Source of the DNA: Syntrophaceae bacterium
GTDB lineage: Bacteria > Desulfobacterota > Syntrophia > Syntrophales > UBA5619
Direction of reading: 5' to 3'
Assembly (NCBI GenBank): GCA_023249795.1
Contig: JAHFBU010000135.1
Location: 1-5,233 of the forward strand
Length of the DNA: 5,233 bases
The notes under the pieces were generated by a model. That model worked only from the letters and a program-made list of their open reading frames with translations, was not told the DNA's origin and made no database searches. The position numbers and the translations under genes are program-made. Below, one piece after another: positions 1 to 5,233 of this stretch (positions are counted from its first letter, which is position 1; the number at the start of each line of letters is the position of its first letter).

Positions 1-19
1 GCGAATCGGAACACCATTG

Positions 20-2188
20 ATGATACCTGACGTCATAGCTCTTTTCCTGATGGGCGTTGTGTCGCTCATTGGGCAGATCGTGCTGCTGCGGGAGCTCAAC
101 GTCGCCTTTTACGGGATCGAGCTGATCTACCTCACCGCCCTTGGGGTCTGGATGCTCCTGGCCGCCATCGGGGCGTTCATCGGCAGCCGTCGTCCCTCCA
201 CAGGCCGGGCGGCGGTTCTTTTTCTCTGCTTCGCCCTCCTCCTGCCGCTCGGCGTCGTCTTCCTCCGGGCAAGCCGTTTCCTGATGGGCGCTGTCCCCGG
301 CGCCTACCTTCCGTTCCCCGGTCAGATGGCGGCGCTGCTCATCGCCCTGCTGCCCGTCGGTTTGCTTTCGGGCCTGATGTTCCGGGAGGCGGCCGCTCTC
401 CATGCGGAGCGGGGCCGGACGCTCGCCGGCGCCTACGGGATCGAAAGCGCGGGAAGCCTTGCCGGGGGACTGTTCGCGACGCTTTGTCTCCGGTATGGCG
501 CACAGAATCTACCCCTCGCCGCCGCCTGCGGTCTGATCGCCGTCGCCGCCTCCCTCTTTCTCTTCCGGGGAAAGGGGGTCCTGGCGGGCCGGGTTATCGC
601 CTCGATCATCGCGGTTTTCCTGATCGCCGTCCTCTATCAGACGTCATTTCTCGACCGGCGAATGACGGGCTGGAACCACCCGGGGCTCGTCGCAACACAG
701 GATTCTCCCTACGGACGAATCACGGCGACGGTTCTCGCCGGACAGGTCTCCGTCTTCATGAACGACGCCCTCACGTTCGAGAGCGGGGGAACGGAGGCGG
801 AACTCTTTGCCCACCTGGCGGCCCTACAGCACCCGGAACCGAGGCGGATCCTCGTCCTCGGCGGGGGATGGGACGGAACCCTTCGCGAGCTCCTCCGGCA
901 CCGGCCGGTGCGGATCGATGCGGTCGTCCTCGACCTTGAGCCGTTTTCCCTGCTGAGGCGCCATCTCCCCGCGGAGATCCGGACGTCGCTGAGCGACCCC
1001 GCCGTCCGCCTCACACGGGCCGATCCGCGTCATTACCTCAAGGAGAGGGGTTTTGCCTGGGATCTGATTCTCATCGACATGCCGGAGCCGTCATCGGGCG
1101 AAACGAATCGCTTTTACACACGGGATTTTTTCGCCGAGTGCGCTGCGCGCCTTCATCCCGGCGGGATCGTTGCGCTGCGTCTCCCCGCCGCCGAGAACAT
1201 CTGGACGCCGCAGGCAACCCGCCGGACGGCGAGCATCTATGGCGCCCTCGCCTCCGTCTTCCCGGAGGTCTTGGTTCTCCCGGGGACAATGACGGTGATG
1301 ACCGCCTCTGCCGCTCCCCTCCCCCGGTCGCCGGAAATACTGACCGACCGCCTTCGGGAACGGGGCCTCCGGCTCCGCCTCGTGTCGCCGCCCTACATCA
1401 ACTACCTCTTCACGAACGACCGTTTCGCCGATGTTGAAAAACGTCTGAAAGAGGCGGCGGTTCCTGAAAACACCGATATCCGCCCGGTCTGCTATCCCTA
1501 TGCGGTGCTCTCCTGGCTCTCGCGATTTTTCCCGAGGCTGACATTTGCGGACCTTCGTGGTTTCGAAGGGGAGGGAAAGGGGTCCGGGATTATCGGGTGG
1601 GTTTTGTGGATCGGTCTGGCGCTTCTGTTTCTCGGAAGCCGCCTGCGCCCTTCATGGCGACCGGTGCTTCTGTCCGCTGTCGCCGGATTCCTTGGCATTG
1701 TGGGCGAAACGGTCATGATCCTTGCCTACCAGGCGAAGGAGGGGGTCCTCTACCAGGACATCGGTCTCCTTCTGGCGGCATTTATGGCCGGTCTGGCTGT
1801 TGGGGCGTTGGTTCTGCGGGATCTGATCCGCGAAACGGGCATCATGAATAAAAGGACTCGGGGCTGGGGATACGCCCTCTTGGCCGGTTTCGCCCCCCTC
1901 GGTTTGGCCGCAATCGGGTCCGTGATCGCCGGGGTCGCCGGGGGGCTTTTTCTTACGGCGGGGTTGCTTGCCGCCGCCGGCTTTCTGGTCGGAGGTCTCT
2001 TCGCATATGCCGGCCTCTATGGTGTCCGGGAACAAAAGAAGGTGATCGCCCCCCTCTACGCGGCGGATTTGATCGGCGGCTGCATCGGCGCCCTTTTCGG
2101 AAGCCTCGTTCTCATCCCCCTCCTCGGTCTCGTCGGAACCCTGAAAGGGATGATCCTTCTTTCCGCGCTAGCCCTCATTCTCATCTGA
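20..2188 (+). CDS. Polytopic membrane protein with spermidine-synthase-like SAM-binding domain
   Basis: A 722-residue protein of the fused transporter-like/spermidine-synthase type. About seven hydrophobic helices (roughly residues 3-206) precede a soluble Rossmann-like domain (about 207-520), followed by about six more helices (about 525-722). The soluble domain shows the SAM or decarboxylated-SAM binding signature GGGWDG (281-286), an acidic strand end D305-L-E307, D335 in RADPRHYL, and D353 in LILIDMPEP followed by NRFYTRDFF. True spermidine synthases carry a DSxDP-type catalytic motif there; here it is DMPEP, so classical polyamine synthesis is doubtful and the substrate is unknown. The N-terminal run QIVLLREL...GIELIYL is typical of the membrane family. 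ATG at 20 is preferred; TTG at 17 is in frame immediately before it. The frame stays open to the window edge, but the first helix begins right after this ATG, as expected. Only a weak Shine-Dalgarno (GGA at 8-10) is present, consistent with coupling to an upstream gene. The family assignment is secure; the function is not. Confidence 0.88.
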   Translation: MIPDVIALFLMGVVSLIGQIVLLRELNVAFYGIELIYLTALGVWMLLAAIGAFIGSRRPSTGRAAVLFLCFALLLPLGVVFLRASRFLMGAVPGAYLPFPGQMAALLIALLPVGLLSGLMFREAAALHAERGRTLAGAYGIESAGSLAGGLFATLCLRYGAQNLPLAAACGLIAVAASLFLFRGKGVLAGRVIASIIAVFLIAVLYQTSFLDRRMTGWNHPGLVATQDSPYGRITATVLAGQVSVFMNDALTFESGGTEAELFAHLAALQHPEPRRILVLGGGWDGTLRELLRHRPVRIDAVVLDLEPFSLLRRHLPAEIRTSLSDPAVRLTRADPRHYLKERGFAWDLILIDMPEPSSGETNRFYTRDFFAECAARLHPGGIVALRLPAAENIWTPQATRRTASIYGALASVFPEVLVLPGTMTVMTASAAPLPRSPEILTDRLRERGLRLRLVSPPYINYLFTNDRFADVEKRLKEAAVPENTDIRPVCYPYAVLSWLSRFFPRLTFADLRGFEGEGKGSGIIGWVLWIGLALLFLGSRLRPSWRPVLLSAVAGFLGIVGETVMILAYQAKEGVLYQDIGLLLAAFMAGLAVGALVLRDLIRETGIMNKRTRGWGYALLAGFAPLGLAAIGSVIAGVAGGLFLTAGLLAAAGFLVGGLFAYAGLYGVREQKKVIAPLYAADLIGGCIGALFGSLVLIPLLGLVGTLKGMILLSALALILI

Positions 2189-2193
2189 CGGCA

Positions 2194-2320
2194 ATTCCAA
2201 TTCCAACTCAAAGCGCTATCTTCGTTGGCTTCGTCATCGGCTCCTCGACATACGATCCATGTATGCCTGCGTCGCCTCTTCCTCGCCGCCTTGATAGCAT
2301 CTTTGATTTGGAACCGGAAT
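2194..2320. repeat. 127-bp imperfect inverted-repeat element (REP/MITE-like)
   Basis: The left arm 2194-2220 (ATTCCAATTCCAACTCAAAG then CGCTATC) is nearly the reverse complement of the right arm 2293-2320 (GATAGCATCTTTGATTTGG then AACCGGAAT). Only a few mismatches and one inserted base separate them. The innermost arms CATAC (2249-2253) and GTATG (2261-2265) share the same centre, about 2257, so the element is symmetric over its whole length, although the middle sections pair poorly. It starts 6 bp after the stop codon at 2186-2188. No transposase is encoded. It looks like a non-autonomous dispersed repeat or large extragenic palindrome. In RNA it could cap the 3' end of the upstream transcript. 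It lacks a U-tract, so it is not a classical intrinsic terminator. Dispersal in the genome is inferred, not shown. Confidence 0.6.
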
Positions 2321-2331
2321 AACGGGAAGGG

Positions 2332-2394
2332 GGCGCGGAATAAAGGGGAATATTTATCCCCCGGGCGGGGTAAAATTCCCCTTACGGCAGCGCC
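2332..2394. repeat. GC-rich imperfect hairpin next to the 127-bp repeat
   Basis: Nested complementary segments are visible. GGCGC (2332-2336) pairs with GCGCC (2390-2394). AAGGGGAAT (2343-2351) pairs with ATTCCCCTT (2375-2383). TTTA (2353-2356) pairs with TAAA (2371-2374), and CCCC (2358-2361) with GGGG (2367-2370), leaving a five-base loop. Single-base bulges and one internal loop interrupt the stem. No T-run follows on either strand, so a rho-independent terminator is unlikely. It lies 11 bp from the previous inverted repeat and may be part of one composite element. Confidence 0.55.
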
Positions 2395-2915
2395 TCGACA
2401 ACGCAATTCTTCGAACATCCCTATAATTCAAGTCAATAAGTTTATGGCATTACTATTGCTCTCAACTTCGGACAAACGACTAATTCTTCTTGCAAGGGGA
2501 AATCGCAGTTCATGCTCTCTTTTGATGCGCGCGCATGTTTCGGGGGCTCCCCGGGGCTCGCCAATTTCCGGACTAAGGAGGATATATTCAACGGGGTCTG
2601 TTCTGATACGCCAACCGTAGTAAATCCGAAGCGGCTTGCCCCCCAGCCCGTTTCGTCCGACAACGGCGATCAAATGGCCCTGCCGAAATTCCTTGACGGG
2701 TGTATACACTTGGCGACGACATCGATGAGGATGACGCCCTCCCCGGGGTGTCCCCCGCCTTCCGACCTCGTGGTCAGGCTGTCATCGCCGTGGGTGGCGA
2801 CAAACTTCCACTGAAAGGGGCGATGACGGCAATTTCTCCATGCCATAACGTTGCCCGACGGAAATGATGGGCGAATTGAAGATCGTTTCTCCTGCGGCAG
2901 TGAACGTGTTTTGAC
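2395..2915. other. Gene-free stretch with unrecognised, possibly decayed coding sequence
   Basis: No gene is supported here. On the minus strand one frame runs from an ATG at 2846 to 2442 with a single in-frame stop (TGA at 2672-2670). A second minus frame, opening at GTG 2709, is open to 2428 and reads plausibly (for example GHLIAVVGRNGLGGKPL). Neither has a ribosome binding site, and I recognise no family. The switch between frames around 2670-2709 would fit a frameshifted remnant. A plus-strand frame, ATG 2512 to 2814, has a weak purine-rich stretch (AGGGGA, 2495-2500) but no recognisable content. Short palindromes occur at 2525-2536 (ATGCGCGCGCAT) and 2700-2709 (GTGTATACAC). Confidence 0.4.
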
Positions 2916-2944
2916 TTGACAACATGAATCTTATGCAATATACG
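2916..2944 (+). promoter_or_regulatory. Putative sigma70 promoter of the hydrogenase operon
   Basis: A perfect -35 hexamer TTGACA (2916-2921) is followed by a 17-bp spacer and a -10-like TATACG (2939-2944) in an AT-richer stretch. Transcription would begin near 2950 and leave a leader of about 160 nt before the small-subunit start. A TATAAT at 3046-3051 closer to the gene has no convincing -35 partner and is a weaker alternative. I see no GG-N10-GC sigma54 site and no clear FNR-type dyad. Confidence 0.4.
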
Positions 2945-3098
2945 GGCGTTAAATTATGTTTCGCAGATTATTCGTTTGAAGTTCGCCGGCCGGGAGCGGT
3001 CACGGCAAGGCCTCCTCCTCACCGGAATCCCCAGGTAAGGGATAATATAATTTCCATTAACCATGCGCGCCGACAAAATTCGCGCAAAATCCAGATTT

Positions 3099-3106
3099 AA
3101 GGGGGG
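3099..3106 (+). promoter_or_regulatory. Ribosome binding site deciding the small-subunit start
   Basis: The purine run AAGGGGGG lies four bases before ATG 3111. The in-frame ATG at 3063 is preceded by pyrimidine- and AT-rich sequence without a Shine-Dalgarno. The in-frame ATG at 3201 is preceded only by TCTGGACCGG. This favours 3111 as the translation start. Confidence 0.6.
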
Positions 3107-3110
3107 ACAA

Positions 3111-4313
3111 ATGGGTACTGCAAGAGATCCTTTGTATCGAGAGACCGTCAAAAAACAGTATGAAGAGTGGTTCTCGCACTGCCAGAGTCATCTGGACCGG
3201 ATGGAGAGTGAACTGCCTCCACCCCGGGTCGAACTCCAGGAGGCGTTGGCCTCACAGGGGGTCAGCCGCCGGGATTTCATCAAGTGGACCACCGCCACCA
3301 CGGCCCTCCTGATGCTGCCGCCCATGTTCAAGCCGTTGGTGGCCAGGGCCGCGGAACAGTTCAGCCGCCTGCCCGTTGTATGGCTTCATTTCGCCGAATG
3401 CACCGGGTGCAGCGAGGCCTTTTTGCGAACAAGTTATCCGAACGTCGACAGCATCCTGCTGGACACCATCTCGCTGGAGTACCATGAGACCCTCATGGCC
3501 GCCGCCGGATACCAGGCGGAGCAGAACCTGGAGAAGGCCCTCGCGGACTTCAACGGGAAGTTCGTCTGCGTCATCGAGGGCGCCCTGCCCCGTGGTCTGG
3601 ACGGAAAGTATCTGACCCTCGGACCGAAGGGGAAAACGGGCATTACACTGGCCAAGGAGGTCACCTCCAAGGCCGCGGCTGTCGTCTGCATCGGCGCCTG
3701 CGCCTGCTACGGCAATGTCCAGGCCGCCAAGCCGAACCCGACGGATGCCGCGGGGATCGGCGAGGTTCTTGGAATCAAAACGGTGAACATCGCCGGATGC
3801 CCCCCGAACCCGGCCAACTTCGTCGGCACCGTTCTGCATTACCTGCTGTTTGGCGGTTTGCCGGCCCTTGATTCTATCGGCCGTCCGGTCTGGGCTTACG
3901 GGACGCGGGTTCACGATTACTGCGAGAGACGCCCCCACTACGATGCCGCGGAATTCGTCGCCGAATGGGGGGATGCAGGCGCCGCGAAGGGCTGGTGTCT
4001 TTACAAAATGGGCTGCAAGGGTCCCTATACCTACGCGAACTGCCCCAAGGTGCGTTTCAACGACGCCGTCTCCTGGCCGGTCATGGCCGGTCACGGCTGT
4101 ATTGGCTGCACGGAACCCGGCTTCTGGGACACCATGGCCCCCCTGGAGAAACCGATTGACGAGAAAACGATCGGCGGCGGCGAGAAGACCGTGGACACGA
4201 TCGGAAAGGTTCTCCTCGGAGCCACGGTGGTGGGAATCGGTGTCCATGCGGGACTGACGGCCATCAGGCATAAGGATAACGACAACGCGGACGAGACGTC
4301 CCATAAGGCATAA
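3111..4313 (+). CDS. Group 1 [NiFe]-hydrogenase small subunit, Tat-exported and membrane-anchored
   Basis: This 400-residue electron-transfer subunit relays electrons from the NiFe site through three Fe-S clusters. A twin-arginine signal SRRDFIK (R53-R54), a hydrophobic stretch and an ARAAE cleavage region (about 80-81) direct folded export. Proximal [4Fe-4S] ligands are C97 and C100 (ECTGCSEAF), C197 (GACACYG) and C230 (GCPPNP). Distal [4Fe-4S] ligands are H268, C271, C296 and C302. Medial [3Fe-4S] ligands are C311, C330 and C333, with P323 in the usual place of a fourth cysteine. G99 and N202 stand where oxygen-tolerant enzymes have two extra cysteines, so an oxygen-sensitive type is expected. 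A hydrophobic helix (about residues 362-385) near the C-terminus would anchor it facing the periplasm, as in HyaA and HybO. Oddities are a long region before the Tat motif and an extra C199. The ATG at 3063 would add 16 residues but has no ribosome binding site. The large-subunit gene follows after 17 bp. It corresponds to HyaA/HynA/HybO; I do not assign a symbol because these classes are hard to separate from this window. Confidence 0.96.
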   Translation: MGTARDPLYRETVKKQYEEWFSHCQSHLDRMESELPPPRVELQEALASQGVSRRDFIKWTTATTALLMLPPMFKPLVARAAEQFSRLPVVWLHFAECTGCSEAFLRTSYPNVDSILLDTISLEYHETLMAAAGYQAEQNLEKALADFNGKFVCVIEGALPRGLDGKYLTLGPKGKTGITLAKEVTSKAAAVVCIGACACYGNVQAAKPNPTDAAGIGEVLGIKTVNIAGCPPNPANFVGTVLHYLLFGGLPALDSIGRPVWAYGTRVHDYCERRPHYDAAEFVAEWGDAGAAKGWCLYKMGCKGPYTYANCPKVRFNDAVSWPVMAGHGCIGCTEPGFWDTMAPLEKPIDEKTIGGGEKTVDTIGKVLLGATVVGIGVHAGLTAIRHKDNDNADETSHKA

Positions 4314-4317
4314 CGCC

Positions 4318-4324
4318 GGGAGGA
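4318..4324 (+). promoter_or_regulatory. Ribosome binding site of the large subunit
   Basis: GGGAGGA lies in the 17-bp gap after the small-subunit stop, six bases before ATG 4331. This strong Shine-Dalgarno and the tight spacing support co-transcription and matched translation of the two subunits. Confidence 0.65.
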
Positions 4325-4330
4325 ACCCAG

Positions 4331-5233
4331 ATGACGAAGAGAATTATTGTCGATCCCATCACGAGGATTGAGGGACACCTGAGAATCGAAGTAGAAATCG
4401 ATGACAAAAACATCATCAAGGATGCCTGGAGCAGCATTACCCTGTGGCGCGGCATCGAAACCATCCTCAAGGGGCGCGATCCGCGGGATGCGGGGCTGAT
4501 GACCCAGCGTTTCTGCGGTGTCTGCACCTATGCCCACTACGAGGCAAGCATCCTCGCATGCGAGGACGCCTTCAAGGTCAAACCGCCCCCCAACGCCAGG
4601 ATCATCCGGAACCTGATCAACGGCGCCCAGTATCTCACTGACCACGTCATGCACTTCTACCACCTCCACGGGCTGGACTGGGTGGACATCGTCAGCGCCC
4701 TCTCCGCGGATCCGAAGAAGGCTGTCGAGATGGCAAAGGGCTACAGCGCGAATCCGTTCAACTGCTCTGAAACCCACTACAAGGCAGTCCAGCAGCGGCT
4801 GACCGGGTTTGTGAAGTCGGGCCGGCTGGGACCCTTTGCCAACGCCTACTGGGGGAACCCCTCCTATAAGCTTCCTCCGGAAGCAAACCTCATCATCGTC
4901 TCTCACTATCTCGATGCCCTGCAGGTCTCCAAGATCGGCGCGCAGATGATGGCGATTTTCGGAGGCAAAAATCCCCATCCACAGACCCTCGTCGTCGGCG
5001 GCGTCACCTCCATCGCGGATCTCGACGCCCATCGCATCGGCGAGTACCTCTTCCGGCTCAACGAGATCAAGGCCTTTGTGGAAACAGCCTACATCCCCGA
5101 CGTCCTGCTTGCAGCGACCTACTACAAGGATGAGGGTCTCCAGGGGATCGGCGGCGGCGTGAAGAACTACCTCGCCTACGGCGGCTTTCCGCTGGATGAT
5201 GATGGGGGAAAACTCCTGTTCCCGAGAGGTGTC
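4331..5233 (+). CDS. Group 1 [NiFe]-hydrogenase large (catalytic) subunit, 3' partial
   Basis: The reading frame is open for 301 codons to the window edge, about half of the usual 550-600 residues. It begins MTKRIIVDPITRIEGHLRIE, the conserved N-terminus of group 1 catalytic subunits; E14 lies in the IEGH motif. WRGIETIL and GRDPRDA (48-54) lead into RFCGVCTYAH, whose C62 and C65 are two of the four cysteine ligands of the Ni-Fe(CN)2CO site. Further family blocks are HFYHLHGLDWVD, FANAYWGNPSYKLPPE and GGKNPHPQTLVVGG. The C-terminal DPCxxC motif and the tail removed by a maturation endopeptidase lie beyond the window. There is no signal peptide, which is normal because the subunit is co-exported with the Tat-tagged small subunit. 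It oxidises H2, or evolves it, with the partner encoded just upstream. HyaB/HynB/HybC are the equivalents. The electron acceptor and maturation protease are probably encoded downstream, out of view. Confidence 0.97.
   Translation, partial: MTKRIIVDPITRIEGHLRIEVEIDDKNIIKDAWSSITLWRGIETILKGRDPRDAGLMTQRFCGVCTYAHYEASILACEDAFKVKPPPNARIIRNLINGAQYLTDHVMHFYHLHGLDWVDIVSALSADPKKAVEMAKGYSANPFNCSETHYKAVQQRLTGFVKSGRLGPFANAYWGNPSYKLPPEANLIIVSHYLDALQVSKIGAQMMAIFGGKNPHPQTLVVGGVTSIADLDAHRIGEYLFRLNEIKAFVETAYIPDVLLAATYYKDEGLQGIGGGVKNYLAYGGFPLDDDGGKLLFPRGV

Noticed and set aside
2332..2394. Intrinsic terminator for the membrane protein gene
   Set aside because: The stem is strong, but no T-run follows on either strand; it is kept as a structural repeat only.
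2194..2394. CRISPR array
   Set aside because: There are no regularly spaced direct repeats; the elements are single inverted repeats.
2056..2418. 120-codon minus-strand frame over the palindromic elements
   Set aside because: It spans the end of the membrane protein gene and both hairpins, so it is a by-product of the repeat sequence and the opposite-strand coding sequence. Its composition is arginine-rich and low in recognisable structure.
2225..2620. 131-codon plus-strand frame
   Set aside because: It begins inside the 127-bp inverted repeat, crosses the second hairpin, lacks a convincing ribosome binding site and resembles no family.
3399..3713. Oxygen-tolerant six-cysteine proximal cluster
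   Set aside because: The two diagnostic extra cysteine positions hold G99 and N202; C199 is offset by three residues from the known site.
3252..4304. 350-codon open frame on the minus strand
   Set aside because: It is antisense to the hydrogenase small subunit, whose cofactor ligands and signal are unmistakable. High GC content leaves the opposite strand open; the translation has no recognisable domain.
4091..5032. 313-codon open frame on the minus strand
   Set aside because: It is antisense to the end of the small subunit and the start of the large subunit, both certain genes. It has no domain and no ribosome binding site placed sensibly.

Overview
The window carries two functional blocks separated by about 0.9 kb without a recognisable gene. 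All three supported genes lie on the + strand. GC-rich coding sequence, a Tat-exported membrane-anchored group 1 [NiFe]-hydrogenase with small and large subunits adjacent, and a membrane-embedded spermidine-synthase-like protein suggest an anaerobic bacterium. A sulfate-reducing, syntrophic or metal-reducing lineage of the former Deltaproteobacteria (Desulfobacterota) fits best. This taxonomic reading is inference from protein flavour; no marker gene is present.

Layout. Bases 20-2188 encode a 722-residue polytopic membrane protein with a central SAM-binding, spermidine-synthase-like domain. It probably overlaps the end of an upstream gene by a TGATG junction. Immediately after its stop codon lies a 127-bp, centrally symmetric imperfect inverted repeat (2194-2320), followed 11 bp later by a second, GC-rich hairpin (2332-2394). 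Bases 2395-2915 hold no gene I can support. They contain several short palindromes and a minus-strand stretch that looks like a decayed reading frame. An 11-bp exact direct repeat (2186-2196 and 2824-2834) brackets the two hairpins and most of the decayed-frame stretch.

A sigma70-type promoter (TTGACA, 17-bp spacer, TATACG) at 2916-2944 and a roughly 160-nt leader precede the hydrogenase operon. The small subunit (3111-4313) has a Tat signal, all eleven ligands for three Fe-S clusters in the standard oxygen-sensitive pattern, and a C-terminal membrane helix. The large subunit begins 17 bp later (4331) and runs off the end of the window after 301 codons. It includes the N-terminal nickel-binding CxxC but not the C-terminal one.

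Together the two subunits should form a periplasm-facing, membrane-attached uptake hydrogenase that passes electrons from H2 to a partner (cytochrome b or c, or an Fe-S protein) encoded outside the window. I see no evidence of a wholly new system. The least explained items are the paired palindromic elements and the spermidine-synthase-like membrane protein with a non-canonical catalytic motif.
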